DNA of 64,000 nucleotides from assembly GCF_001307035.1 (NCBI RefSeq), contig NZ_LKIU01000006.1:150813-214812 (forward strand), written 5' to 3'. A program made the position numbers and the translations under genes. The first letter of the stretch is position 1, and each line of letters opens with the position of its first letter. The notes under the pieces were generated by a model, which searched no databases, was not told where the DNA came from, and was given only the letters and a program-made list of their open reading frames with translations. This stretch comes from Arthrobacter sp. Edens01 (GTDB taxonomy: Bacteria > Actinomycetota > Actinomycetes > Actinomycetales > Micrococcaceae). This document shows positions 51,338-60,458 of the stretch, in pieces.

Positions 51338-54262
51338 TTACCAGCCCTCGGACAGCACCCGGTCCAGCGTGGCCAGGAAGAACCGGGCACTTTCCGCCGT
51401 GAAGCACAGCGGCGGTTTGACCTTGAGGATGTTCTGCCGGTCGCCGGTGGGCAGGACGATCACGCCGAGTTCGAGCATCCGGTCACAGATCGCACGGGTT
51501 TCTTCGGTGGCCGGCTCCAGCGTCTCCCGGTCCCGGACAAACTCCACCCCCTGGTACAGGCCCATGCCGTGCACCGCGCCGATCAGCGGATGCCGGTCCA
51601 TCAGCTCACGGAACCCCTCAGACAGAACCTGACCTACGGCGTCGGCGTTCTGCTGCAGCTGCTCCTTCTCGATCACGTCCAGCACGGTGACCCCGATCCG
51701 GCTGCTGAGCGTGCTGCCGCCGCTGGAGGAGAAGAAGGAGCCTTCGGGCGCCAGCGCCGCCGCGATCGCCTTTCGCGTGATCACTGCTCCGAGCGGATGC
51801 CCGTTGCCCATCGCCTTGGCCATGGTGACGATGTCCGGCACCACGCCGTGCTCCTCGAAGCCCCAGAAATGCCGGCCGAGCCGGCCGTAGCCCATCTGCA
51901 CCTCGTCGCAGATGTTCACACCGCCGTGCGCACGGACCGCGGCGTACACCTGTTCCAGGTACCCCGTCGGGGTGCCGACCGCGCCGGCGTTGCCGTTGCG
52001 CGGTTCGGCGATGAAGGTGCCCACCGGGGTGCCGGCGTCGTGCAGCTGCTGCAGCTGGCGCGCGACGTCGGCGGCGTAGGCAGCGCCCGCGCCCTCGCCG
52101 CGGTGCCGGCCGCGGTAGGCGTTCGGTGCATCCGCCACGTGCACCCAGCCGGGCCGGGTCTCCAACGCCCGCGGGTTGTCCGAGACCGAGGTGGAGACGG
52201 CATCGGCACCCAGCGACCAGCCGTGATAGGACTCGTGCACACACAGCACGTCCTCGCGGCCGGTGAACGCCTTGGCCAGCCGCAGGGCCAGCTCCACCGC
52301 CTCGGAACCGCTGTTGACCAGCAGCACCGTCTCGAAAGAGTCCGGCACCTTGGCCAGCAGCCGTTCGGACAGCTCAGCCACAGAGGCGTAGTGGAACCGC
52401 GAATTGGTGTTCAGCCTCCGCCACTGGCGTGCCGCAGTCTCCGCGACCTCGGGGTGGCCGTGCCCAAGAGCGGTGACGTTGTTGACCATGTCCAGATAGT
52501 GCCGCCCGGTGGTACTGATCAGGTGTTCTTTCCAGCCGCGCTCGATCCGCGGCGGGGCGTCGTAGTAGTGCGTCTGCAGGGCGTCATAGGCGCACGTTCG
52601 GCGCCGCAGCAGGGTTTCGTCTGCGGCGTCGGCCGCCGGAAGGCCGAACAGCGGTGCCGGATCCGCGAAGCCGGCGGCGTATCCGGGGAACTCGGACGCC
52701 TTGACGAAACGCGGCGGCGTCCCGGACGCAGGATAGGCGCCTGACAGCTGCACCCAGACGGTCAGCCGGTCGGCAAGCCCCAGCCGGGCTCCTGCATCAA
52801 CCGGCCCGGCGCCCGCGTCCGGCTGGAGACCGGAGAGCACGACGGCGGCGTCCCCGCCGTCCAGCCGGACGGTCCCGTTTCCGTCCGCGGACAGTGTTCC
52901 GGCAAATGGGGCATGCACTGCCGTCGGTTCAGTGGCCCGGAGCTCGACGGCGAGGGCTGTGTTCGCTGGTTCCTCGGCACTGTTTGCGGCCGCCCGGGTG
53001 AGACGGGCTTCCCCGAACCGGGTCAGCACAGCGCCGGCAACACCGGCGGCGGAATCGGACCCGATAGCCGCAGCCAGAATCCGCTGCTCCTCCGCTTCTC
53101 CAGCCAGCCATGAGCCGTTGTGGAAGTCTTCGCTGTCCCAGCCGAAGTCCACGCGGACGGGCGCGGCCAGCGCCGGGACCAACGGCAGCCAGGCTGCCAT
53201 GTCCTGTCCGGCTTGCACCGGCATCCCGAGAGCTGCCCGGATGGAGGCTTCAGCGGCGTTCCAGTCACAGCGGGCAGGAACCTCGAACATGGTCCACTCG
53301 CGGTCCAGGGCGTCGGAGGCGTAGTCGTTGCCGGCGTCGACAGTGACCTGGTGCTCACCGCTGACTGCCAGCACGGCTCCGCGCAGGACGATTAGCGGCC
53401 ACAGTGCCCGCACCTCGGCGTCGGACAGCGGTGCCTGGGCGTGGAACGCCTGGATCATGGGCAGCACCGTGAGCGGATTCGCCGGATCGTGGTGGAACAG
53501 CGCTGAGCAGCCGACCGCCAGCTCAGCCACACGCCAGCTGTACATTGCATCGCTGAAGTCGATGATGCCGGCCAGCTCCACACCGCCGCCGGTGCCGGGC
53601 GTGCAGACCACGTTGTCGTCGGTCATGTCTCCATGGACGGCCTGGACCGGCAACTGGTCCTTCAGCGCTTCCAAGACAGCACTAATGCGCTCAAGAGTCT
53701 GCAGCAGCAGGGCCCGCTTCCAGTCCTTGCGGACGAAGGGCACCAGCGCGGCGACCACGTCTTCACCGTTCCGCAGGTCCCACTGGAGTGCCCGTTCCAG
53801 GCCCGGATGTTCAAAGTCCGCGAACGCTGCACTGGTCCGGCCCAGCCAGTCGCCCAGAGCCGTCCGCAGCGCACCGCCTAGATACGGCCGGTCAATGACC
53901 GGGGTTCCTTCCACGAAGGTCAGCAGGCGCAGGCAGTGGATCCGTCCGTCCAGATCCGTGGTCTCCACCAGTTCTCCGCCGGCCGAGCGCAGCGGCAGCG
54001 GAGTGGCGAAGCCGGCCGCGGTGAGCCGCTCCATGGCGGCGTTCTGCGCCTCGATCTCCGTACGGCTGAATACCGGATTGCTGATCTTCAGCAGCCGCCG
54101 GGTGCCGTCTTCGTCGGTGACGAGGAAGTTCCGGTCCTGCTGGCTGCCCAGTTCCTTGATGCCGGACACCTCCAGCCCATAGAACTCCGCGGCCAGCTGC
54201 ACGGCGTCGTTGGCGGAAACGGCGGGGCGGGGCAGGCCCTCAGGGGCGATCAATGCAGACAT
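51338..54262 (-). CDS. Three-domain APH-type kinase / M23-like / class III aminotransferase
   Basis: This 974-residue cytoplasmic protein joins an N-terminal choline/aminoglycoside-kinase-like domain (catalytic VHGDMTDDNVV, then IIDFSDAMYSW), a middle beta-rich M23/barrel-like domain (about 350-560), and a C-terminal PLP aminotransferase of class III. The PLP region shows VNSGSEAVELALRLAK, FIAEPRNGNAGAVGTP, NICDEVQMGYGRLG and the lysine in TMAKAMGNGHPLG. Its closest recognised type is the phospholyase-like aminotransferase fusion found in actinobacteria, perhaps for amino-alcohol or amine catabolism. Length is normal for that fusion. Confidence 0.9.
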   Translation of the reverse strand: MSALIAPEGLPRPAVSANDAVQLAAEFYGLEVSGIKELGSQQDRNFLVTDEDGTRRLLKISNPVFSRTEIEAQNAAMERLTAAGFATPLPLRSAGGELVETTDLDGRIHCLRLLTFVEGTPVIDRPYLGGALRTALGDWLGRTSAAFADFEHPGLERALQWDLRNGEDVVAALVPFVRKDWKRALLLQTLERISAVLEALKDQLPVQAVHGDMTDDNVVCTPGTGGGVELAGIIDFSDAMYSWRVAELAVGCSALFHHDPANPLTVLPMIQAFHAQAPLSDAEVRALWPLIVLRGAVLAVSGEHQVTVDAGNDYASDALDREWTMFEVPARCDWNAAEASIRAALGMPVQAGQDMAAWLPLVPALAAPVRVDFGWDSEDFHNGSWLAGEAEEQRILAAAIGSDSAAGVAGAVLTRFGEARLTRAAANSAEEPANTALAVELRATEPTAVHAPFAGTLSADGNGTVRLDGGDAAVVLSGLQPDAGAGPVDAGARLGLADRLTVWVQLSGAYPASGTPPRFVKASEFPGYAAGFADPAPLFGLPAADAADETLLRRRTCAYDALQTHYYDAPPRIERGWKEHLISTTGRHYLDMVNNVTALGHGHPEVAETAARQWRRLNTNSRFHYASVAELSERLLAKVPDSFETVLLVNSGSEAVELALRLAKAFTGREDVLCVHESYHGWSLGADAVSTSVSDNPRALETRPGWVHVADAPNAYRGRHRGEGAGAAYAADVARQLQQLHDAGTPVGTFIAEPRNGNAGAVGTPTGYLEQVYAAVRAHGGVNICDEVQMGYGRLGRHFWGFEEHGVVPDIVTMAKAMGNGHPLGAVITRKAIAAALAPEGSFFSSSGGSTLSSRIGVTVLDVIEKEQLQQNADAVGQVLSEGFRELMDRHPLIGAVHGMGLYQGVEFVRDRETLEPATEETRAICDRMLELGVIVLPTGDRQNILKVKPPLCFTAESARFFLATLDRVLSEGW

Positions 54263-54554
54263 GTTCAGTTCCCGGATCCATGGCGGTGTTCAAACGGTGC
54301 CCCGATCGTATTCGGCCCCTGAACAGGCCTTCAATGAATTGGGAGATTATGACGCCGGAACGGCCTGGCGCGGGCTGGTGAATCGTTCCCGGGCTGCCGG
54401 GCCGGGCCGCGCTTCCCACGTTCCGTGACACCTGTTGACTGATGTGACCTCATCCGTCCCGTCAGCCACAGATCGTGGGAAGGGTGGGCGCGCGCGGAGG
54501 GATCCCGCCAGCCGGGCGCCGGGTTTGCGGCATAACTGGGCCGCGGAAGCCCGG

Positions 54555-56498
54555 CTAGACGGAGCCCGGGACCGGCGCCGAAGCCACCGCAGCCGGTTTG
54601 CCTGCCCGCCGGAACAGGGTCTTGCCGTGCAGGGCACGCAGCGCGTTCAGAATGGTGGCCAGGTCCACGAGTTCCTGGGTGAGCGCCCCGGCCACGGCCG
54701 GAATGTACCCGAAAGCTGCCACCAGCATCAGGACCAGGCTCAGGGCGATGCCAAGCAAAATGCTGCCCAGCGCCACCTGCATGGTCCGCTTGCTGATGTC
54801 CATGGCGGTGGCAACCTTGGAGATGTCGTCCGCGACGATCACGGCGTCGGCGGACTCGCTGGCCGCCGTCGAGCCGCGGGCACCCATGGCGATTCCGACG
54901 TCGGCAGCCGCCAGCACCGGCGCGTCATTGACGCCGTCGCCCACCATGATCACCGGCCGCAGGGGCAGTGCCGCCACGGCCTTCACCTTGTCTTCGGGAA
55001 GCAGCTCGGCGCGCACATCGGTAATGCCGACGGTCTGGCCCATGCTTTCGGCGGTGGCCAGGCCGTCGCCGGTGAGCATCACCGTCTCGCGGATCCCCAG
55101 CCCGCGCAGCCGTTCCAGGGTAGCGGCGGCGTTTTCGCGGGCCGTATCGCTGAGGATCAGGGTGCCGGCGAAGCGTCCGTCCACACTGAGGTAAACCACC
55201 ATCTGCCCGGGCGCGAGGTCCGCCGCCTGCGTCGCCGGGTCCACTTCCTCAACGAACCGGCGCTTTCCTACCCGCACGGTTCGCCCGTCAATGAAGGCCT
55301 CGACGCCGTTGGTCGCCACCTCCTGGGCTGTTTCCGCAGGATGGACCGGCAGTCCGCGCTCCTCGGCGGAAGCCAGCACCGACGCGGCCAGTACATGGGA
55401 GGAGTACTGCTCCGCGGACGCCGCAAGGATGAGCAGTTCATCGGCGTCGAAACCGTTGACCGGATTAACCGAGACCAGCTCGGGACGGCCGTAGGTGAGG
55501 GTGCCGGTCTTGTCGAAGGCGGCGCTTTTCGCGGCGGAAAGCTGCTCCAGCACCGCGCCGCCCTTGACGATGATGCCGTGCCGGGCGGAGCGGCTCATGC
55601 CGCCCATAAACGCCACGGGTGCCGCGATCAGCAGCGGGCACGGGGTGGCCAGCACCAGCACTTCGGCGAAGCGGACGGGGTCGCCGGATACTGCCCAGGC
55701 AATGCCGGCAATCAGCAGGGAAACGATCGTGAAGGGCACCGCGAAGCGGTCCGCGAGCCGCACCACGGGAGCCTTGGATTCGCTGGCCTCCTGCACCAGG
55801 GCGACGATGCGCTGGTACTGGCTGTTCGCCGTCGTCGCTGTGGCCTGGATGCGTACCGCGTGTGTGCCGTTAACCGAACCGCTCATCACGGCGTCACCAG
55901 CTGAGCGGGAGACCGGAATCGATTCGCCGGTCAGGGACGACTCATCGAAGGAGGCGGCGGGCGAGAGCAGCACGCCGTCAACGGGGACCACTTCGGAGGG
56001 TTTGACGAGCAGGATGTCGCCCACCGCCACCTCGGTGGCCGGAATGTCTTCGGCCAGCTCGGCGGCGGGTTTACCGGAGACCGGATTCCCGCCGGTATCC
56101 GCCTCGGCCGGCAGCCGGTGGGCGATCTGAGGGGCCCGGTCCAGCAGGGCATCGAGTTCGCCCTTGGCCCGGCCGGCGGCGTAATCCTCGAGTGCCTCGC
56201 CGCCGGATAGCATCAGCACGATGATCAGCGAGGCGATGTACTCGCCCACGGCTACGGTGGCCAGCATGGCGATGACGGCCAGGATATCCAGTCCGTAGTG
56301 CCCACGCTTGATGTCACGGACCATACCCGCGCCGGTGATGGCCACAATACCGAGGGTGTACAGGCTGGCGATCCACTGCGCCGGCCCGCCTGCGCCGGCT
56401 CCCCACAGGACCAGGACGACGGCGAGCACAACTACCGTCGCAGCGACTACTGGGTAGTGCCGGACTGCCTTCTGGAAGGACACACGGTTAAGGGCCAT
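54555..56498 (-). CDS. Heavy-metal P-type ATPase with TPCP motif
   Basis: This 647-residue P1B-type pump lacks an N-terminal HMA metal-binding domain. It has LTGESIPV (actuator), the phosphorylation site DKTGTLTYG, MVGDGVNDAP and the membrane metal motif ATPCPLLIAAP, that is TPC-P instead of the CPC of copper pumps. The nucleotide-domain HP pair reads HV. These features place it outside the classical copper group; zinc, cobalt, iron or another metal is possible. It has no adjacent metal chaperone or sensor gene. Confidence 0.9.
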   Translation of the reverse strand: MALNRVSFQKAVRHYPVVAATVVVLAVVLVLWGAGAGGPAQWIASLYTLGIVAITGAGMVRDIKRGHYGLDILAVIAMLATVAVGEYIASLIIVLMLSGGEALEDYAAGRAKGELDALLDRAPQIAHRLPAEADTGGNPVSGKPAAELAEDIPATEVAVGDILLVKPSEVVPVDGVLLSPAASFDESSLTGESIPVSRSAGDAVMSGSVNGTHAVRIQATATTANSQYQRIVALVQEASESKAPVVRLADRFAVPFTIVSLLIAGIAWAVSGDPVRFAEVLVLATPCPLLIAAPVAFMGGMSRSARHGIIVKGGAVLEQLSAAKSAAFDKTGTLTYGRPELVSVNPVNGFDADELLILAASAEQYSSHVLAASVLASAEERGLPVHPAETAQEVATNGVEAFIDGRTVRVGKRRFVEEVDPATQAADLAPGQMVVYLSVDGRFAGTLILSDTARENAAATLERLRGLGIRETVMLTGDGLATAESMGQTVGITDVRAELLPEDKVKAVAALPLRPVIMVGDGVNDAPVLAAADVGIAMGARGSTAASESADAVIVADDISKVATAMDISKRTMQVALGSILLGIALSLVLMLVAAFGYIPAVAGALTQELVDLATILNALRALHGKTLFRRAGKPAAVASAPVPGSV

Positions 56499-56659
56499 GC
56501 TTTGGTTTTAGGCTCCTTTGCCCCACGTTTCCAGCAAGAGAAAGCTTGCCTAACCCGGATGGGCCCGGAATTGCCCCGTTGTGGGTCAACGGCCCGCCGC
56601 GCAGCGGAGCAAGGCCACAAAGCGGAGCGAGGCGGACCAACCGGAGCGGAAGCCGGTTT

Positions 56660-57373
56660 CTAGGTCAGCTGCGCTTCGATCTGCCGGACGCTTTCAATAA
56701 GCCGCGCGCCGATGCCGGCATCGTCCTTCCCGGTACCGAAGTACACCACGGACAGGGATGCCGGCAGCTGGCCGGGTACCTGTACCGGAACGGCCACGGA
56801 GCCGACGCCGTCGATCACCTCGCTGTGGCTGGTGGCGTAGCCGCGGCGGCGGGCCAGCCGAGCCTCGTCGCGGTACGGCTGTCCGGGGGCGAGCCGGTTC
56901 CAGTGCTCCTCGGAGACCGCTGACTGGATCGCGATGCCCGGTGCGCCCGCGGTGAAGGAATGCCGGGTGCCCGGCCGCTGGATCAGCGCGGTGCGGCTGT
57001 GCCGGGGCTCAACGGTGACCAGGGTGACGCAGTCGTGCTGGTCCCACACGGCGATGAAGGCGGTCATGGACAGTTCGTTCGCCAGGACGGTCAGCTCCGG
57101 CAGTGCGGCGGACTGCAGGTCGCGGGAGACACCCCGCGCCAGAGCGGCAAGTCCCGGTGCCGCGGAAACCCGCCCCGCGTCGTCGCGCATCACCAGCGAA
57201 TGCGCCTCCAGGGTGCGCAGGATCCGGTATGCGATGGAGCGGTGCACCCCAAGCCCGGCGGAAAGTTCGGCGATGCTCAGGGGTGTCTCCGATTCCGCCA
57301 GCAGTTCCAGCGCCTGGATCCCGCGGGACAGGGTCTGGGACTGGGATCCGGAACCGTTGGAGGCAGAAGTCAT
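56660..57373 (-). CDS. IclR-family transcriptional regulator
   Basis: This 237-residue regulator has an N-terminal winged helix (TPLSIAELSAGLGVHRSIAY near residues 35-54) and the IclR ligand domain (VLANELSMTAFIAVWDQHD, TAGAPGIAIQ, GVGSVAVPVQVPG). It is divergent in origin from none of its neighbours: it lies on the same strand as the P-type ATPase and the manganese-type importer, with 15 bases between it and the permease stop. Its target is unknown. Confidence 0.9.
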   Translation of the reverse strand: MTSASNGSGSQSQTLSRGIQALELLAESETPLSIAELSAGLGVHRSIAYRILRTLEAHSLVMRDDAGRVSAAPGLAALARGVSRDLQSAALPELTVLANELSMTAFIAVWDQHDCVTLVTVEPRHSRTALIQRPGTRHSFTAGAPGIAIQSAVSEEHWNRLAPGQPYRDEARLARRRGYATSHSEVIDGVGSVAVPVQVPGQLPASLSVVYFGTGKDDAGIGARLIESVRQIEAQLT

Positions 57374-57388
57374 GCGCCCATCATAGGC

Positions 57389-58252
57389 TCAGACGGCCTG
57401 CGTGCGGCGCCGCCGGCGGGCAGCGATTCCGCGGCCGACAACGCCCTGACGTGGGCTGAAAAGATATGCGAGCGTGAAAACGGCGCCCTGGGCCAGTACC
57501 ACCATGGGGCCGGTGGCGGTGTCCAGGTAGTAGCTGGCGTAGATGCCGGCCACCGCGCAGCCCGCCGCCATAAGGGGTGCGATCAGCAGCATGCGGCTGA
57601 ACCGGTCGGTGAGCAGGTAGGCGGTGGAGCCCGGGATGATCAGCATCGCGACCACCAGCACCACCCCGACCGCCTGCAGGGCGACGACGGCGGTCAGCGC
57701 CAGCAGCCCCAGCAGCGCAGCACCGAGCAGCCGCGGATTAAGCCCGACGGCGTGGGCCTGGGTGGGGTCGAACGCGTACAGGGTGAAGTCGCGGCGTTTG
57801 AACAGGAGCACCGCCAGGGTCAGCGCGGCCAGGACGGCGACCTGCGCCAAGTCCGCGGAGCTCACGCCCAGCAGGTTGCCGAAGATGATGTGGTTAAGGT
57901 CGGTCTGGCTCGGTGTCACGGAGATCAGCACCAGTCCGGCGGCGAACAACGTGGTGAAGACGATCCCGATCGCTGCGTCCTCCTTGATTCGGCTGGTATC
58001 GCGCACCAGGCCGATCAGGCCGACGGCCAGGAACCCGAAGATCACTGCTCCCAGCGCGAACGGCGCGCCCACCACATAGGCCAGTACAACACCAGGCAGC
58101 ACGGCGTGGGAGACGGCGTCGCCCATCAGCGACCAGCCGATAAGCACCAGCCAGCAGGAGAGCACGCCGCAGACCACCGAGGCAATGACGGCGGTGGCCA
58201 GTGCACGGACCATGAAGTCATAGGAGAGGGGGTCGGTGAGCAGCTCGATCAC
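57389..58252 (-). CDS. Manganese/zinc-type ABC transporter permease
   Basis: This 287-residue ABC-3 membrane subunit (MntB/ZnuB/SitC type) has about eight helices. Segments such as GWSLMGDAVSHAVLPGVVLAY and LQAVGVVLVVAMLIIPGST are typical. It overlaps the ATPase gene by four bases and is last in a binding-protein/ATPase/permease operon. Metal choice is better judged from the binding protein, which favours manganese. Confidence 0.92.
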   Translation of the reverse strand: MIELLTDPLSYDFMVRALATAVIASVVCGVLSCWLVLIGWSLMGDAVSHAVLPGVVLAYVVGAPFALGAVIFGFLAVGLIGLVRDTSRIKEDAAIGIVFTTLFAAGLVLISVTPSQTDLNHIIFGNLLGVSSADLAQVAVLAALTLAVLLFKRRDFTLYAFDPTQAHAVGLNPRLLGAALLGLLALTAVVALQAVGVVLVVAMLIIPGSTAYLLTDRFSRMLLIAPLMAAGCAVAGIYASYYLDTATGPMVVLAQGAVFTLAYLFSPRQGVVGRGIAARRRRRTQAV

Positions 58253-59037
58253 GGCTTGCCTGCTTTCAGTGTTCCCGCATTCAGTGTCCCCGCCGGAACC
58301 GGGGTGCCGTCATCCAGCACATTGAGTCCGAACGCGCGGGCCAGCTGTTCCGGACGGAGCACTTCTTCCGGGGAACCGTGTGCCAGCACCCGGCGCATCA
58401 GCAGCACGGCCTCGTCAGCCAGCTGGGGGAGGGCATGCAGGTCATGGGTGGAGACGAGGATAGTCCGGCCGTCCGCTGCGAGTTCCCGCAGCAGAGCGGT
58501 GATGGTTGCCTCCGACCGCTTGTCGACGCCGGCAAACGGCTCGTCGAGCAGCAGCACCGAGGCGCCCTGGGCAATGCCGCGGGCCACGAAGGCGCGCTTT
58601 TTCTGCCCGCCGGAAAGCCGGCCGATCTGGCGCTCCGCCAGGCCGGTCAGCTCCACCCGTGCCAGGGCCTCCGCCACCGCGGCCCGGTCTGCAGCGCGCG
58701 GCCGGCGGGTGGGGCCCATGTGCCCGTAGCGTCCGGTCATGACGATGTCCCGGACGCTGAGCGGGAAGGACCAGTCCACGTCCTCGCTTTGCGGAACGTA
58801 GGCGACAAGGCCGGATTTACGTGCCTTCGCCGGGGCCATGCCGCTGAGCCTGACCGTTCCGGCGGCCGGCTTCACCAGGCCCATGAGGGACTTGAACAGG
58901 GTGGACTTGCCCGAACCGTTCATCCCGACCAGCCCGCAGACGCGGCCCGGCTGGACGGTGAGGCTGACGCCGTCCAGCGCCGTGACGTCGTCGTACTTCA
59001 CCGTCACGGAGTCCAGTTCCAGCGCCGGGGCGGCCAT
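58249..59037 (-). CDS. Manganese/zinc-type ABC transporter ATP-binding protein
   Basis: This 262-residue ATPase has Walker A GMNGSGKSTLFK, signature LSGGQKKRAF, Walker B VLLLDEPFAGVD and the switch His in LVSTHDLHAL. YVPQSEDVDWSFPLSV between them is characteristic of metal-importer ATPases of this group. Its start shares one base with the binding-protein stop and its end overlaps the permease start by four bases, so all three are coupled. Confidence 0.94.
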   Translation of the reverse strand: MAAPALELDSVTVKYDDVTALDGVSLTVQPGRVCGLVGMNGSGKSTLFKSLMGLVKPAAGTVRLSGMAPAKARKSGLVAYVPQSEDVDWSFPLSVRDIVMTGRYGHMGPTRRPRAADRAAVAEALARVELTGLAERQIGRLSGGQKKRAFVARGIAQGASVLLLDEPFAGVDKRSEATITALLRELAADGRTILVSTHDLHALPQLADEAVLLMRRVLAHGSPEEVLRPEQLARAFGLNVLDDGTPVPAGTLNAGTLKAGKP

Positions 59038-59972
59038 CAGGAACCGGCTCCGGTCAGTGCTGTGATGATGGTTTCCGTGTCGTGGCGGATCAGGTCGAGG
59101 TAGGTGGGCACCGGGCCGCCTTCCTCGGAAAGCGAGTCGACGTACAGAACTCCGCCGAACTGTGTGCCCGCGGCCTCGACGACCTGCTGCATGGGGGCGT
59201 CCGAAACGGTGGACTCGCAGAAAACGGCAGGGACCTGGTTGTCCTTAACGAACTCGATGGTGGCCGCGATCTGCTGCGGGGTGGCCTGCTGTTCAGCGTT
59301 CACAGCCCAGATGTAGCGCTCGGTGAGACCGGCATCGCGTGCCAGGTAGGAGAACGCGCCTTCGCAGGTGACCAGCGCCCGCTGGGTTTCCGGCAGGGCA
59401 CCGAGCTCCGTGACCAGCTGGTCCTGGACCTCCCGCAGTTCCTGCTTGTATGCGTCGGCGTTGGCGCGGAAGGACTCCGCGTTTTCCGGATCGAGCTCGG
59501 CGAACGCCTCCGCCATGTTGTCCACGTAGATCTGCGCGTTCAGCGGAGACATCCACGCGTGCGGGTTGGGCAGGCCTTTATAAGCGTCCTCGGCGATGTT
59601 GACCGGCTCCACGCCTTCGCTGACCGTTACCCGGGGGACGTCCAGGTCTGCGGTGAACTGTTCAAACCAGGCCTCGAGGTTCATCCCGTTGTCCAGGATC
59701 AGGTCCGCCTTCGAGGCACGGCGGATGTCTCCCGGGGTGGGCTCGTAGCCGTGGATCTCCGCACCGGCCTTGGTGATCGACTCGATCTGCAGGTGTTCAC
59801 CGGCCACGTTCTCGGCCATGTCAGCGAGCACGGTAAAAGTGGTCAGGACTACGGGTTTGTCCCCGGCGCCGTCTGCGTCGGCGGATCCTGAACAGGCGGA
59901 CAGGGCGAAGAGCGCGGCAGCAGCGGGCAGCACGGCCAGGCGGCGCAGGCGGGAAGTCAACGTCGTCGTCAT
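59037..59972 (-). CDS. Manganese-type ABC transporter substrate-binding lipoprotein
   Basis: This 311-residue A-1-cluster binding protein has a lipobox at FALSACSGS. Its four metal ligands can be read as His in EIHGYEPTP, His in PNPHAWMSP, Glu in TCEGAFSYLARD and Asp in ESTVSDAPM. Glu rather than His at the third site and the lack of a His-rich loop favour manganese (or iron) over zinc. The start at 59972 gives a normal signal peptide; the frame open to 60032 lacks one. A strong MntR-like palindrome lies upstream. Confidence 0.9.
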   Translation of the reverse strand: MTTTLTSRLRRLAVLPAAAALFALSACSGSADADGAGDKPVVLTTFTVLADMAENVAGEHLQIESITKAGAEIHGYEPTPGDIRRASKADLILDNGMNLEAWFEQFTADLDVPRVTVSEGVEPVNIAEDAYKGLPNPHAWMSPLNAQIYVDNMAEAFAELDPENAESFRANADAYKQELREVQDQLVTELGALPETQRALVTCEGAFSYLARDAGLTERYIWAVNAEQQATPQQIAATIEFVKDNQVPAVFCESTVSDAPMQQVVEAAGTQFGGVLYVDSLSEEGGPVPTYLDLIRHDTETIITALTGAGS

Positions 59973-60006
59973 GCGGAAAACAATAAGTTCGGCAAGCTGG
60001 TTAAAC

Positions 60007-60026
60007 AAGTTCGGTATGCCGAACTT
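60007..60026. promoter_or_regulatory. MntR/DtxR-like operator of the metal importer
   Basis: AAGTTCGGTATGCCGAACTT is a perfect inverted repeat with 8-base arms and a 4-base centre, 34 bases before the binding-protein start. An extra half-site AAGTTCGG is at 59985-59992. Spacing and sequence resemble DtxR-family manganese regulators. Confidence 0.65.
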
Positions 60027-60070
60027 TGTCACATCATGCTGATTAGCTGGTCAGCAGGGGGTCAGGGTAG

Positions 60071-60295
60071 TCACGGGAGCCGGCGGCGGCTCAGGAGGCC
60101 CGATCCGAGCAGGAGCAGCCCGCCCGCGAGCGGCCACCACAGGTACATGGAAATGGTTCCGCCGACGAAGGCAGTCACCAGCACAACGATCATCACGGCG
60201 GTAACCAACAGCATCCCGGCCACAATCCGCGCCCGTCCGCGGTGGGGCGGCGGGATGGGCGGAAGCCAGGTGGGACGTTCGTCGATCCACTCCAT
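60071..60295 (-). CDS. Small membrane protein, leaderless
   Basis: This 74-residue protein has an N-terminal WIDERPTWLPPIPPP stretch and two hydrophobic helices (AGMLLVTAVMIVVLVTAFV and LWWPLAGGLLLLGSGLL). TACACT lies six bases before the ATG at 60295 with no Shine-Dalgarno sequence, so the mRNA is probably leaderless. I do not know its role. A longer open frame upstream has no coding character. Confidence 0.6.
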   Translation of the reverse strand: MEWIDERPTWLPPIPPPHRGRARIVAGMLLVTAVMIVVLVTAFVGGTISMYLWWPLAGGLLLLGSGLLSRRRLP

Positions 60296-60458
60296 CCGGC
60301 AAGTGTAGGAGCGTGCAGGGCGTCTGCAACCCCGCCCGCACAATTTCTCCGGCCACGCTGCCCCAACCCGGCCCGCCGCCGTCGTCCGTCCCTTTTGCCG
60401 GGGCCCCGGAACTGGCACAGTGGCGTTCAACCTGTTCAAGTTCTTCCGAGGAGACCTG

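Noticed and set aside
51119-52744. 541-codon open frame on the plus strand
   Set aside because: It is antisense to the aminotransferase gene, caused by GC-rich third positions, and shows no domain or signal.
54435-55904. 489-codon open frame on the plus strand
   Set aside because: It is antisense to the P-type ATPase, whose motifs are unmistakable.
56960-58729. 589-codon open frame on the plus strand
   Set aside because: It lies opposite the IclR, permease and ATPase genes and is a composition effect; all three minus-strand genes are clear family members.
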